A stretch of 64,000 bases of DNA from Burkholderiales bacterium Ga0077543 (GCA_001464055.1 LNET01000038.1:1-64000), one strand, 5' to 3'; numbered from the stretch's first letter, positions 9,649 through 19,874 are shown. Translations and numbers: made by a program. The notes: generated by a model not told the origin, from the sequence alone.

Positions 9649-10755
9649 TCAGGCCGGCGCCAAGGCCCATTCGATGTGTGTGCGAACCAGTTCGTCGGCG
9701 CCCTGCAGCGCAGCCTGCAAGGCCAGGGCCAAGGCCTGCCGGTCGGTTTCGGGCAGGCCCGCGTGCAAGGCATTGCCCGAAGCCACCGCCAGGTTGCGGC
9801 GCCAGCGCCGCCAGCCGATGCGGCGGATGGCGCTGCCTTCGGTGTGGCGCAGGAAGTCGTCTTCGGTCCATCCCCACAGGGCCAGCAGGCTGGGCCGGGC
9901 CAGCGCCGGGCGGGCGTCGAAATCGGCCAGCCAGGCAGGCTGCGCATACTTGTTCCAGGGGCAGGCCAGCTGGCAGTCGTCGCAGCCGACGATGCGATTG
10001 CCCATCAGCGGCCGCAGTTCGGGCGGGATCGGCCCGTCGTGTTCGATCGTGAGATAGCTGATGCAGCGCCGCGCGTCCAGGCGATAGGGCGCGACGATGG
10101 CCGCCGTCGGGCAGGCCGTGATGCAGGCGTCGCAGCTGCCGCAGTGCGCCGTTACCGGCGCCGTCAGCGGCAAGGGGATGTCGACATAGATCTCGCCCAG
10201 GAAGAACATGGACCCGGCCTCGCGATGCAGGGTCAAGGTGTGCTTGCCGCGCCAGCCGATGCCCGACCGGCTGGCCAGCTCGACCTCGAGCACGGGTGCC
10301 GAGTCGGTGAACACTCGGTGCCCCAGCGGACCCACGGCCTGCTGCAACTGCAGAGCCAGCTTCTGCAGGCGCTGGCGCAGTACCTTGTGATAGTCCCGCC
10401 CGCGGGCATAGATCGAGACCACGGCCTGGCCGGGTTCGAGCAACCGGGCCCGCTCGACAGCCGGCCAATCGGCCGGTGCGTCGCGGGGCAGGTAGTCCAT
10501 GCGCGCAGTGATCACCCGCACCGTGCCAGGCACCAGCTCGGCCGGGCGGGCACGACGCAGTCCATGCGCGGCCATGTAGCCCATATCGCCGTGGAAGCCC
10601 GCCTGCAGCCAGGCCAGCAGCCCCGCTTCGGCCGCGGACAAATCGATGTCGGCCACACCGATCTGGGAGAATCCCAAAGCCTGAGCCCATCCCTGCAGTT
10701 GCTCGAGCAGCAGCTGCGAATTCGATAGATCCGCGGATCGATGCTGTCGCTGCAT
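9649..10755 (-). CDS. queG: Epoxyqueuosine reductase QueG
   Basis: A 368-residue iron-sulfur protein that carries out the last step of queuosine synthesis in tRNA, reducing epoxyqueuosine with a cobalamin cofactor. Two 4Fe-4S clusters are indicated by CGSCDACITACP and, later, CDDCQLACPWNKYA with the upstream C of RRCISYLT. The N-terminal half contains GDMGYMAAH and YARGRDYHKVLR, as in the family. A frame runs on upstream, but the ATG at 10755 fits homology. It is preceded by TACAAT (10762-10767 on the minus strand) six bases away, suggesting a leaderless message. The gene overlaps the divergent tsaE by 15 bases. Confidence 0.93.
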   Translation of the reverse strand: MQRQHRSADLSNSQLLLEQLQGWAQALGFSQIGVADIDLSAAEAGLLAWLQAGFHGDMGYMAAHGLRRARPAELVPGTVRVITARMDYLPRDAPADWPAVERARLLEPGQAVVSIYARGRDYHKVLRQRLQKLALQLQQAVGPLGHRVFTDSAPVLEVELASRSGIGWRGKHTLTLHREAGSMFFLGEIYVDIPLPLTAPVTAHCGSCDACITACPTAAIVAPYRLDARRCISYLTIEHDGPIPPELRPLMGNRIVGCDDCQLACPWNKYAQPAWLADFDARPALARPSLLALWGWTEDDFLRHTEGSAIRRIGWRRWRRNLAVASGNALHAGLPETDRQALALALQAALQGADELVRTHIEWALAPA

Positions 10756-11220
10756 GCGCCTATTGTAGAAACCCGCACCCTGCTGTGGCAGAACGAAGCC
10801 GACTGCCAGGCTTTCGCCCAGACCCTGGCGGCAAGGCCGGCGGTGCGCAACGCGAACATATCGCTCCACGGACCGTTGGGCGCGGGCAAGACCAGCCTCG
10901 TTCGTCACCTGCTGCGGGCCCTGGGTGTGACCGGCCGCATCAAGAGCCCCACCTATGCCGTGGTGGAGCCGCATCAAGTCGGTGACCTCCTGATCTCTCA
11001 CTTCGACTTCTATCGTTTCAACGACCCGCGCGAATGGCTGGACGCAGGCTTTCGCGACCTGTATGCCCAGCCCGGGCTGAAACTCGCCGAATGGCCGGAA
11101 AAGGCCGCCGGCATGCTGCCACCCGCTGACCTGGACATCCACCTGCAGCCGCTGGAAGGCGACGCACGCCAGGTCACGCTGCAGGCCGGATCGCCCCTCG
11201 GCATGAACCTGTTGCCATGA
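10741..11220 (+). CDS. tsaE: tRNA threonylcarbamoyladenosine biosynthesis ATPase TsaE
   Basis: A 159-residue P-loop ATPase. Walker A is HGPLGAGKTSLVRHLL (about residues 42-57), followed by GRIKSPTYAVVEPH and the HFDFYRF segment with the conserved aspartate. TsaE works with TsaB and TsaD to place threonylcarbamoyl on A37 of ANN-decoding tRNAs. The gene begins inside the 5' end of the oppositely oriented queG, so both tRNA-modification genes fire from one very tight divergent region. Its stop overlaps the amiC start (ATGA 11217-11220); a tsaE-amidase order is common in proteobacteria. Confidence 0.93.
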   Translation: MLSLHAPIVETRTLLWQNEADCQAFAQTLAARPAVRNANISLHGPLGAGKTSLVRHLLRALGVTGRIKSPTYAVVEPHQVGDLLISHFDFYRFNDPREWLDAGFRDLYAQPGLKLAEWPEKAAGMLPPADLDIHLQPLEGDARQVTLQAGSPLGMNLLP

Positions 11221-12677
11221 GAAGCCCAGCTGATTTCGACCGCCGCCGCGCGCTGGCCCGCATGGGCAGCCTGGTGTTGTTGCTGGGCTCACACCAGCTC
11301 GCGCATGGTGCAGCCATCGTCGCCGTGCGCATCTGGCCGGCGCGCGCCTACACACGCGTGACCATCGAGTCGGACCAGGCGCTGGTGGCCCGGCACCAGG
11401 TGATCGAGGCGCCGCACCGCCTGGTGGTGGACATCGACGGCCTGGAGCTGCGCGAACCCCTGCGCGCGCTGGTGGGGAAGGTGCGCGCCGACGACCCGTA
11501 CATTGCCGGCGTGCGCGTGGGCCAGTACCAGCCACGCGTGGTCCGCCTCGTGTTCGACCTTCGGCAGCCCACGGAACCGCAACAGTTCACGCTGGCGCCA
11601 GTGGCGGCCTACCAGCACCGGCTGGTGTTCGACCTGTATCCGGTCAAGGAAGCCGACCCGCTGCTGGCCTTGCTGCGGGACAAGGAAGCCGCCGAGGCCA
11701 GCGCATCGCAGGCAGTGCAGGACGCGCTGGGCGAGCTCATCGCCCGCATCGAACAGCCGCAGGTGGCCGCAGTGCCGCCGGTGGCCATGGCCGCCTCGGC
11801 AGCCGCTGCCGCCTCGGGCGCTGCCGCGATGGCACCCATGGCCCAGGCTTCGGCCCCGCCCCTGGTGGCGCTGGCTCCGCCACCCCCGGCCTCCCAGGTC
11901 TTCAGCACACCCAGCCCGCCCCCTCCCCCACCGCCGCTGACCGCGGCCGAACGCCGCCGCGTCGACCGGCTGGTGATCGTCGCCATCGACCCCGGCCATG
12001 GCGGCGAGGACCCTGGTGCCATCGGGCCCACCGGCCTGCGCGAGAAAGACGTGGTGCTGGCCATCGCACTGCAGTTGCGCGACCGATTGAACGCCCTGCC
12101 CGGACTGCGCGTGATGATGACCCGCGACGGCGACTACTTCGTGCCGCTGAACGAGCGCGTGCGCAAGGCCAGGCGGGTGCAGGCCGACCTGTTCATCAGC
12201 ATCCATGCCGACGCCTTCTACCGCCGGGAAGCACGCGGGGCCAGCGTCTATGCCCTGTCCACGCGCGGCGCCAGCAGCACCGCGGCGAGCTGGATGGCAC
12301 GGCGCGAGAACTCGTCTGACCAGGTCGGCGGCGTCAACGTCGCCGGCGTGAAGGACCGGCAGCTGCTCAGCGCCATGCTCGACATGAGCACGACCGCGCA
12401 GATCAAGGACAGCCTGAAGCTCGGCCGCGAGGTGCTGACCAAGGTCGGCCGGGTCGGCCGGCTGCACAAGCGTCAGGTCGAGCAAGCGGGCTTCGCGGTG
12501 CTGAAGGCGCCCGACATTCCCAGCATCCTGGTCGAGACCGCGTTCATCTCGAACCCTGAAGAAGAAGCCAAGCTGCGTGACCCCGCCTTCCGCCGCGAAC
12601 TCGTCGACGCCATCGCCAGCGGCGTGCGCAGCTACTTCGCGAAGAACCCGCCGCTGGCACGCCAGCGGCCGCTGTGA
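11217..12677 (+). CDS. amiC: N-acetylmuramoyl-L-alanine amidase AmiC type (AMIN + Amidase_3)
   Basis: A 486-residue septal peptidoglycan amidase. An N-terminal twin-arginine-like signal (FDRRRALARMG then a hydrophobic stretch) suggests Tat export, as for E. coli AmiC. An AMIN domain for septal targeting follows (about 40-140), then an alanine/proline linker (about 175-240), then the zinc amidase domain. Zinc ligands and catalytic glutamates are seen in AIDPGHGGEDPGAIG, REKDVVL, LFISIHADAF and ILVETAFISNPEEE. The enzyme cuts the amide between MurNAc and L-Ala to separate daughter cells. It is translationally coupled to tsaE. Confidence 0.94.
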   Translation: MRSPADFDRRRALARMGSLVLLLGSHQLAHGAAIVAVRIWPARAYTRVTIESDQALVARHQVIEAPHRLVVDIDGLELREPLRALVGKVRADDPYIAGVRVGQYQPRVVRLVFDLRQPTEPQQFTLAPVAAYQHRLVFDLYPVKEADPLLALLRDKEAAEASASQAVQDALGELIARIEQPQVAAVPPVAMAASAAAAASGAAAMAPMAQASAPPLVALAPPPPASQVFSTPSPPPPPPPLTAAERRRVDRLVIVAIDPGHGGEDPGAIGPTGLREKDVVLAIALQLRDRLNALPGLRVMMTRDGDYFVPLNERVRKARRVQADLFISIHADAFYRREARGASVYALSTRGASSTAASWMARRENSSDQVGGVNVAGVKDRQLLSAMLDMSTTAQIKDSLKLGREVLTKVGRVGRLHKRQVEQAGFAVLKAPDIPSILVETAFISNPEEEAKLRDPAFRRELVDAIASGVRSYFAKNPPLARQRPL

Positions 12678-12686
12678 GCCGCGCTG

Positions 12687-13778
12687 TCAGTGCCCCAGGT
12701 AGCGCTTGCGCCAGAAGAAGGCCACCAAACCGACGCCCACCGCCACCATCGAGCCGAACGCGGCCCAGAAACCGCCGCTGGAGTGGATGAACGGCAGGGC
12801 ATCGAAGTTCATGCCGAAGAAACCGGTGATCAGGTTCAGCGGCAGGAAGATGGCGGTCAGCACGGTGAGCGTGCGCATGATGTCGTTGGTGCGATGGCCC
12901 AGCGCGCTGAAGTGCATCTGCACTGCTGTTTCGGCGCTTTGCTCCAGCCTGCGCACGTGGCTGAGCACACGCTCGACATGCTCGAGCACGTCGCGCGAGC
13001 GCACGCGCAGCAGTTCGCGTTCGCGGCGCTTTTCGGGCTCGGCTTCGTCAGGCCACTCGTCCAGGGCGTCGATCCATTCCTGAACGGCCGAGCGCTGGTC
13101 CTCGCAGGTGTCTTCCAGCAGGTTCAGCGCATTGCGTGAATCGAGCAGCACCTGCCAGTCGTTGAACCGGCTCTTGGGGTTCAGCAGCTCCTGCTGCAGA
13201 TAGCCCAGTTGCCGCGTCAGCAGGCGGCGCAGGTCGAGATAGCTGTCGACCATGTGGTTGACCATGCGCAGCATCAGGTCGGCCGGGCTGGCCGGCAGGC
13301 GGGCGTTGCCGCGCGTTTCGTGGTCGGCGGCCAGGCTGGCCAGTCGCTGCGCGAAGTAGTCGCGCACCGCGCAGTCGGTGGGGTGCACGGTGACGAGCAC
13401 CCGGTCGAACACGGCAAACCCGACCGGGCTGGTGTCGATCGACTCCAGCGCCTTCTTCGCCGAGGCCAGCGTGCCCTGGGTGTCGTCGACGAAGAGCGCG
13501 GCACTGCCCGCGCCTGCCGCCAGGCGACGGAACACCAGCACGTCGTACCACGAGGTGTAGTCGTAGTGGCTGGGCAGCTGGTTGTTCAGCAGGTCGGACA
13601 GATGCAGGTCGACCAGCATGCCGCCGGTCCAGCGCTGCAGGGCCGCCTGCACGTCAACGGTGGCGACCTCGAACTCCCGCCGCGCACTGCCCACCCACAG
13701 GAAACCCTGCGCCGGAAGGGCCAGGGGCATGGCGTCCAGTTCGACGAAGTGCTCCGCCGTGACGTGGAAGATCCGCAT
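12687..13778 (-). CDS. CorA-family magnesium/divalent-cation transporter
   Basis: A 363-residue CorA-type channel. A large soluble N-terminal domain with long acidic helices (for example EWPDEAEPEKRRERELL) precedes two C-terminal membrane helices. The signature GMN motif is present in ITGFFGMNFDALP, at the end of the first helix; the second helix and a basic tail (FFWRKRYLGH) close the protein. CorA pentamers carry Mg2+ and sometimes Co2+ or Ni2+, while ZntB relatives export zinc; the sequence does not settle which. The gene lies 25 bases downstream of hemB on the same strand, so co-transcription is likely. Confidence 0.9.
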   Translation of the reverse strand: MRIFHVTAEHFVELDAMPLALPAQGFLWVGSARREFEVATVDVQAALQRWTGGMLVDLHLSDLLNNQLPSHYDYTSWYDVLVFRRLAAGAGSAALFVDDTQGTLASAKKALESIDTSPVGFAVFDRVLVTVHPTDCAVRDYFAQRLASLAADHETRGNARLPASPADLMLRMVNHMVDSYLDLRRLLTRQLGYLQQELLNPKSRFNDWQVLLDSRNALNLLEDTCEDQRSAVQEWIDALDEWPDEAEPEKRRERELLRVRSRDVLEHVERVLSHVRRLEQSAETAVQMHFSALGHRTNDIMRTLTVLTAIFLPLNLITGFFGMNFDALPFIHSSGGFWAAFGSMVAVGVGLVAFFWRKRYLGH

Positions 13779-13803
13779 GGTCCGAGCGGGCCCGGCCGCG
13801 CCT

Positions 13804-15027
<1,224 letters not shown>

Positions 15028-15082
15028 TTGTGCGCTGCAGCGCCGGTGATGTTTCAGCCGGCGCCTGCGCATAATGCGCCGG

Positions 15083-15523
15083 ATGAGTTCCGGTTATCTG
15101 TGGGTCAAGGCCTTTCACATCGTCTTCGTGGCCAGCTGGTTCGCGGGCCTTTTTTATCTGCCGCGCCTGTTCGTCAACCTCGCCATGGTGCCGGCCGACA
15201 GTCACGCCGAGCGCGAGCGCCTGCTGCTGATGGCACGCAAGCTCTACCGCTTTTCCAGCCTGCTGATGGTGCCGGCGCTGCTGCTGGGCCTGCTGCTCTG
15301 GCTGTACTACGGTGTCGGCATGGGTCCGGGCAGCGGCTGGATGCACGCCAAGCTGCTGCTCGTGGCCGGTGTGCTGGGTTACCACCACATGTGCCGCAAG
15401 TTGCTGCGCAGCTTCGAGACCGGCGGTAACAGGCGTAGCCACAAGTGGTACCGCGTGTTCAACGAAGCATCGGTACTGCTGTTCGCGCTGATCGTGGTGC
15501 TGGTGGTCGTCAAGCCGTTCTGA
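15083..15523 (+). CDS. hemJ: Protoporphyrinogen IX oxidase HemJ
   Basis: A 146-residue membrane protein of the HemJ (UPF0093/CopD-like) family, which oxidises protoporphyrinogen IX to protoporphyrin IX in many proteobacteria lacking HemG and HemY. It opens GYLWVKAFHIVFVASWFAGLFYLPRLFV, with the conserved histidine and arginine, and has four hydrophobic segments. KLLLVAGVLGYHHMCRKLL carries further conserved H, R and K residues. An ATG also exists at 15074, but it lies inside a CATAAT box (15070-15075). The ATG at 15083 lies seven bases after that box and matches the family N-terminus, so a leaderless start is preferred. Product protoporphyrin feeds heme and bacteriochlorophyll. Confidence 0.9.
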   Translation: MSSGYLWVKAFHIVFVASWFAGLFYLPRLFVNLAMVPADSHAERERLLLMARKLYRFSSLLMVPALLLGLLLWLYYGVGMGPGSGWMHAKLLLVAGVLGYHHMCRKLLRSFETGGNRRSHKWYRVFNEASVLLFALIVVLVVVKPF

Positions 15524-15541
15524 ACGACGGCCAAGATCCAA

Positions 15542-16681
15542 GTGCCTGATGCCCTGCCCCCGCCGGGCCGACGCCACCGCAGTTCGGCATCGCCACTGGC
15601 GCTGGCCTACATGGCGCTGGTGCTGTATGCGAGCCTGTATCCGTTCTCGGACTGGCGCTGGCCGCCGGGCCTGGCGCTGGCCGACCTGGCCCGTCTGCCC
15701 TGGCCGCCCTGGATCGACCGCTTTGACATCGCGTTCAACCTGCTGGGCTATGCGCCGCTGGGCACCCTGCTCGTGCTCGCGGTGCTGCGCAGCGGCGGCG
15801 GCCTTGCCTGGGCCTTGTTGCTGGGTCTGGCCGGGCCGGGCCTGCTGTCCTATGGAACCGAACTGGCGCAGCAGTTCCTGCCGGGGCGGCACCCATCGCT
15901 GAAGGACATGGCAACGAACGCCGTCGGTGCGGCCATCGGGGCGCTGCTGGCGCTGGCCCTGCAGGCCCTGGGCGTGATCGACCGCTGGCATCGTGCACGC
16001 GAACGCTGGTTCATGCGCGACAGCGCTGGCGGCCTCGCCTTGCTGGCGCTTTGGCCGGCCGCACTGCTGTTTCCGGCGCCCGTGCCGCTGGGTCTGGGTC
16101 AGGGCCTGCTGCGCCTTCGGGACCTGGCCGCCGAAGCCCTGGAAGGCGTGGCCTGGGCCGAACCTGCTCACGCCCTGCTGGCAGCGCCCACGGGGGCACA
16201 AGCGACAGGCCCGCTGGGCGAAACGCTCATCACGGCGTTGGGCCTGCTGGCCCCCTGCCTGGTGGCCTACAGCGTGGCACGCCCCGGCTGGCGACGCGCC
16301 GTGCTGGCGCTGGGAGCGGCGGGGCTGGCGCTGGCCGGGATGACCTTGTCGACCGCACTGAACTATGGCCCTGACCATGCACTGGCCTGGCTGACGCCCT
16401 ACGCCGTGCCAGGCCTGGCCAGCGGCCTGCTGGTGGCATGGCTGCTGGCACCGCTGCCACGCGGCCTTGCTGCCGGCCTGGGGCTGATGGTGCTGACAGG
16501 GTTGATCACGGCCGTGACACAGGCGCCAGACGACCCGTTCTTCGCCCAGAGCCTGCAGTCCTGGGAACAGGGCCAGTTCGTGCGTTTCCATGGCCTGGCG
16601 CAATGGCTGGGCTGGTTATGGCCGTTTGCCGCCATTGGCTGGCTCTTTACCCGGCTGGCACGTCGCACCCCCGACCGCTGA
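15542..16681 (+). CDS. VanZ-like integral membrane protein
   Basis: A 379-residue polytopic membrane protein starting at GTG 15542. The first half carries VanZ-family features: ALVLYASLYPFSDWRWP, DIAFNLLGYAPLGTLLVL, and the segment GTELAQQFLPGRHPSLKDMATNAVGAAIGA, where the conserved E...R.PSL.D...N pattern appears. VanZ gives low-level teicoplanin resistance in enterococci, but the role in proteobacteria is unknown. The second half is a further hydrophobic extension with about five helices. No resistance function is claimed. It lies 18 bases downstream of hemJ and may share its transcript. Confidence 0.78.
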   Translation: MPDALPPPGRRHRSSASPLALAYMALVLYASLYPFSDWRWPPGLALADLARLPWPPWIDRFDIAFNLLGYAPLGTLLVLAVLRSGGGLAWALLLGLAGPGLLSYGTELAQQFLPGRHPSLKDMATNAVGAAIGALLALALQALGVIDRWHRARERWFMRDSAGGLALLALWPAALLFPAPVPLGLGQGLLRLRDLAAEALEGVAWAEPAHALLAAPTGAQATGPLGETLITALGLLAPCLVAYSVARPGWRRAVLALGAAGLALAGMTLSTALNYGPDHALAWLTPYAVPGLASGLLVAWLLAPLPRGLAAGLGLMVLTGLITAVTQAPDDPFFAQSLQSWEQGQFVRFHGLAQWLGWLWPFAAIGWLFTRLARRTPDR

Positions 16682-16727
16682 CAGGGCCAACCCGGGGCCA
16701 GCCAGGCCCCCTGCCTACAATTGAACC

Positions 16728-17054
16728 ATGAGTTATTACAAGCACCACGTGTTCTTCTGCCTCAACCAGCGCAGCAATGGCGAAGCCGCCTGCGCCCAGC
16801 ACGATGCGCAATCGGCCTTCGACCATTGCAAGCAGCGCGTGAAGGCGGAAGGCTTGGCCGGGCCAGGTGGCGTGCGGGTCAACAAGGCCGGCTGCCTCGA
16901 TCGCTGCGCTGGCGGACCGGTGGCCGTCGTCTACCCCGAAGGCACCTGGTACAGCTTCGTCGACAAGGCCGACATCGACGAAATCGTCGAACAGCATCTG
17001 AAGCTGGGCCGGGTCGTCGACCGGCTGGTGCTGCCTGCCGACGTCGGGCGCTGA
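16728..17054 (+). CDS. Thioredoxin-like [2Fe-2S] ferredoxin family protein
   Basis: A 108-residue small redox protein. Cysteines fall in the order expected for the thioredoxin-fold 2Fe-2S ferredoxins: HVFFCLNQR, then EAACAQ, followed by VNKAGCLDRCAGGPVAVVYPEG. The electron partner is unknown. It lacks a Shine-Dalgarno sequence. TACAAT (16716-16721) ends six bases before the ATG, so transcription probably starts at the start codon. The alpha/beta-hydrolase gene begins six bases after the stop, making a likely two- or three-gene unit. Confidence 0.87.
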   Translation: MSYYKHHVFFCLNQRSNGEAACAQHDAQSAFDHCKQRVKAEGLAGPGGVRVNKAGCLDRCAGGPVAVVYPEGTWYSFVDKADIDEIVEQHLKLGRVVDRLVLPADVGR

Positions 17055-17060
17055 GCGGAC

Positions 17061-17699
17061 ATGAACGCCGCCACCCAGCGCGGGGCCGTGGCCGGTCCGG
17101 CCGGGGCTCTGGCCATTGCCGTCGATGAACCCGCGGGCCCGGCACGCGGACTGGCCCTGGTCTGCCACCCGCACCCGCTGCATGGCGGCACCCTGGACAA
17201 CAAGGTCGTGCAGACCCTGGCTCGGGCCTTCGTGGCGCTGGGCTACACCAGCCTGCGCTTCAACTTCCGTGGTGTCGGCGGTTCTGAAGGCGTCTGGGAT
17301 GAAGGCCAAGGCGAGATCGACGACGCCCTGGCGGTGCTGCAGGCCCGGCGCGCACCCGGCCAGACGCTGGTCCTGGCTGGTTTCTCCTTCGGCGCCTATG
17401 TGGCCTCGCGGGTGGCCGCGCGGCTGGCCGACGGCCGGGCGACAGGCGGTGCAGCCGAACGTCTGGTGCTGGTGGGCCCGGCGGCAAGCCGCTTCGACCT
17501 TGCCGCCGTACCCGCCGACACCCTGGTCATCCATGGCGAAAGCGACGACGTCGTGCCGCTGTCGGCCACGCTCGACTGGGCCCGCCCGCAATCCCTGCCC
17601 GTGGTCGTCGTACCCGGCGCAGGCCACTTCTTCCATGGCCAGCTGCCGCTGCTCAAGACCCTCGTGACCCGCGCCTTCGCTCCCGGCGCAGCAACCTGA
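17061..17699 (+). CDS. Alpha/beta-hydrolase (uncharacterised YfhR/“CC_3” type serine hydrolase)
   Basis: A 212-residue alpha/beta-hydrolase. The strand after the first helix reads LALVCHPHPLHGGTLDNKVVQTLARAF, with the oxyanion-hole HPHP...GG motif of this group. The nucleophile elbow is LAGFSFGAYVAS (GxSxG as GFSFG). The acid lies near HGESDDVVPL, and the catalytic histidine is in PGAGHFFHGQ. The substrate is unknown. Similar small hydrolases next to PBP5-type carboxypeptidases occur in Burkholderiales. It is packed between the ferredoxin gene and dacA with spacings of 6 and 1 bases. Confidence 0.83.
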   Translation: MNAATQRGAVAGPAGALAIAVDEPAGPARGLALVCHPHPLHGGTLDNKVVQTLARAFVALGYTSLRFNFRGVGGSEGVWDEGQGEIDDALAVLQARRAPGQTLVLAGFSFGAYVASRVAARLADGRATGGAAERLVLVGPAASRFDLAAVPADTLVIHGESDDVVPLSATLDWARPQSLPVVVVPGAGHFFHGQLPLLKTLVTRAFAPGAAT

Positions 17700-17700
17700 C

Positions 17701-18888
17701 ATGTCGATGACCGCCTTCCAAACTTCGTTTCTGTCGCGCCTGCGCCGCGCTGTGGTGCTGCTGCTGGCCACCACGGCAGCCGCCGTGGCCATCGGCCAGA
17801 CGCCACAACCGCCCGAGCTGGCAGCCCGCCAGTACCTGCTGATCGACCTGGCCAGCAACCAGGTGCTGGCCGAGCGTGATGCCGATGCCCAGGCCGATCC
17901 GGCGTCGCTGACCAAGCTGATGACCGCCTATCTCGTGTTCAATGCCCTGCGCGACAAGAAGTTGTCGCTGGAACAGACCCTGCCCGTGAGCGAACGCGCC
18001 TGGGCCGAGCGCAAAGGCGGCGGCTCGCTGATGTTCATCGACCCGAAGATGACACCCAGGGTCGACGAACTGCTGCGCGGCATGATCGTGCAAAGCGGCA
18101 ACGACGCCTCCGTGGCGCTGGCCGAAGGCGTGGCTGGCAGCGTCGACGCCTTCGTCGCGCTGATGAACCGCCAGGCCCAGGCCTGGGGCCTGAAGAACAC
18201 CCAGTTCAAGAACGTCACCGGCCTGACCGAGGCCGGGCACTACAGCAGTGCCCGCGACGTGGCCGCTGTCGCCGCGCGGATCATCGGCGAGCACCCGGAG
18301 TTCTATCCGCTCTATGCCATCCGCCAGTACAGCTTCAACAACATCCGTCAGGACAACCGCAACCTGCTGCTGGGGCGCGACCCCAGCATCGACGGGATGA
18401 AGACCGGCTACACCGACAGCGCCGGCTACTGCCTGGTGGCCAGCGCGGTGCGCAACATGCCCAACGGCCAGCGCCGGCTGCTCAGCGTGGTGCTGGGCAC
18501 ATCCAGCCGCGAGGCGCGGGCCTCGGAGAGCCAGAAGCTCCTGAACTGGGGCTACCTGGCCTGGGACGCGCTGCGCCTGTTCGACGCCGGCAAGGCCGTG
18601 GCGACCGTGCCGGTATGGAAGGGCGCCAGCTCTGAAGTCAAGCTGGGCACGCCTGGCGCGCTGTTCACCACGGTCCCGAAAGGCGAAGGCGAGAAGATCA
18701 AGACCGTCATCGAACGCACCGACCCGCTGGTGGCTCCGTTGACTGCCGGTCAACGTGTGGGCACGATCAGGATCACCACCGCCGCCGGCACGCCGATCGC
18801 CAGCGTGCCGCTGGTGGTGCTGGAACCGGTGCCGCTGGCGGGGGTGTTCGGACGCGCCTGGGACTCGATCAGGCTGTGGATCAAGTGA
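17701..18888 (+). CDS. dacA: D-alanyl-D-alanine carboxypeptidase (PBP5/6 type)
   Basis: A 395-residue low-molecular-weight penicillin-binding protein. The signal peptide is about residues 1-33. The three active-site motifs are complete: SLTK (Ser69, Lys72), SGN in VQSGNDASVALAEG, and KTG in DGMKTGYTDSAGY. A PBP5 C-terminal domain follows, ending in an amphipathic helix (RAWDSIRLWIK) that anchors the enzyme to the inner membrane. It trims the terminal D-alanine of peptidoglycan stem peptides. Downstream are a D-amino-acid aminotransferase and a DUF493 gene, recalling the dacA-ybeD-lipB order; lipB itself is not seen here. Confidence 0.94.
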   Translation: MSMTAFQTSFLSRLRRAVVLLLATTAAAVAIGQTPQPPELAARQYLLIDLASNQVLAERDADAQADPASLTKLMTAYLVFNALRDKKLSLEQTLPVSERAWAERKGGGSLMFIDPKMTPRVDELLRGMIVQSGNDASVALAEGVAGSVDAFVALMNRQAQAWGLKNTQFKNVTGLTEAGHYSSARDVAAVAARIIGEHPEFYPLYAIRQYSFNNIRQDNRNLLLGRDPSIDGMKTGYTDSAGYCLVASAVRNMPNGQRRLLSVVLGTSSREARASESQKLLNWGYLAWDALRLFDAGKAVATVPVWKGASSEVKLGTPGALFTTVPKGEGEKIKTVIERTDPLVAPLTAGQRVGTIRITTAAGTPIASVPLVVLEPVPLAGVFGRAWDSIRLWIK

Positions 18889-18949
18889 GCTGCCGGCTTG
18901 CGCCCTAAACTGCGGTGCATACCGAACAGCCACCCGAACGGAGTCCCGA

Positions 18950-19840
18950 ATGAACCGCTTCATCTTTTCACGTCTTGCACTGGCCTTCTCTGCCGTCTGG
19001 CTCACCACCGCGGCCGGCGCCCAGACGCTGGACAAGATCAAGGCCAGCGGCAGCATCTCGGTGGCCTACCGCGAGAGCTCGATTCCGTTTTCCTATCTTG
19101 ACGACAAGGCCCAGCCCACCGGCTTCGGCTGGGAAATCTGCGGCCGCATCGTCGACGAAGTACGCAAGGCCACAGGCCGCAGCGACCTGAAGGTGACGAC
19201 CCAGGCCGTGACCAGCGCCAACCGCATTCCGCTGCTCGTGAACGGCACGATCGACATCGAATGCGGCAGCACCACCAACAACAGCGACCGCGCCAAGCAG
19301 GTCGCCTTCGCCACCAACTACTTCTACACCGGCACCCGGCTGCTGGTGAAGGCGGGCTCGCCCGTGAAGTCGCTGGCCGACCTGAAGGGCAAGCGCGTGG
19401 TCTCGACCACCGGCACCACGAATTTCCGCATCATGCGTGGCCTGAACGAAGAGCGCGGCCTGGGATTTGAACTGCTGGGGGCCAAGGACCACTCCGAGAG
19501 CCAGCTGCTGGTGCAAAGCGAACGCGCTGACGCCTTCGCGATGGACGACATCCTGCTTTACGGGCTGGCCGCGAGCAGCGCCAAGCCCAGCGACTGGGCC
19601 GTGGTCGGCGAAGCGATCCAGGTCGAGCCTTACGCCATCATGCTGCGCAAGGACGACCCGGCCTTCAAGACCCTGGTCGATGGCGTTCTGTCCAGGCTGA
19701 TGGACAGCGGCGAGTTCGAAACGCTGTACCGCAAGTGGTTCATGTCGCCGATTCCGCCCAAGGGTGTGAACCTGAATGCGCCGATGCCTGCAGAGTTGCG
19801 CACCAACCTCCAGGCCAAATCTGACAAGCCCGCCACCTGA
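18950..19840 (+). CDS. Amino-acid ABC transporter substrate-binding protein (GltI type)
   Basis: A 296-residue periplasmic binding protein of family 3 with a cleavable signal peptide (about 1-23, ending AAGAQ) and no lipobox. Motifs are SGSISVAYRESSIPFSYLD, GFGWEICGRIVDEV, the CGSTTNNSDRAKQVAFA segment typical of glutamate/aspartate binders, and VVSTTGTTNFR at the hinge. It most resembles the glutamate/aspartate subgroup. It stands alone, without permease or ATPase. TAAACT at 18906-18911 may be its -10 box, and CGGAG five bases before the ATG is its ribosome-binding site. It separates dacA from the aminotransferase. Confidence 0.88.
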   Translation: MNRFIFSRLALAFSAVWLTTAAGAQTLDKIKASGSISVAYRESSIPFSYLDDKAQPTGFGWEICGRIVDEVRKATGRSDLKVTTQAVTSANRIPLLVNGTIDIECGSTTNNSDRAKQVAFATNYFYTGTRLLVKAGSPVKSLADLKGKRVVSTTGTTNFRIMRGLNEERGLGFELLGAKDHSESQLLVQSERADAFAMDDILLYGLAASSAKPSDWAVVGEAIQVEPYAIMLRKDDPAFKTLVDGVLSRLMDSGEFETLYRKWFMSPIPPKGVNLNAPMPAELRTNLQAKSDKPAT

Positions 19841-19874
19841 ACCCGCACCGAAGCATCCGCGCCAGGAGTCGCCC

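Noticed and set aside
8929-10728. A 599-residue plus-strand frame opposite the chalcone-isomerase-like gene and queG
   Set aside because: No domain; the opposite strand carries complete QueG iron-sulfur motifs.
15542-16681. Glycopeptide resistance function for the VanZ-like protein
   Set aside because: Only the VanZ fold is shared; no vanHAX genes, and Gram-negative bacteria are naturally insensitive.
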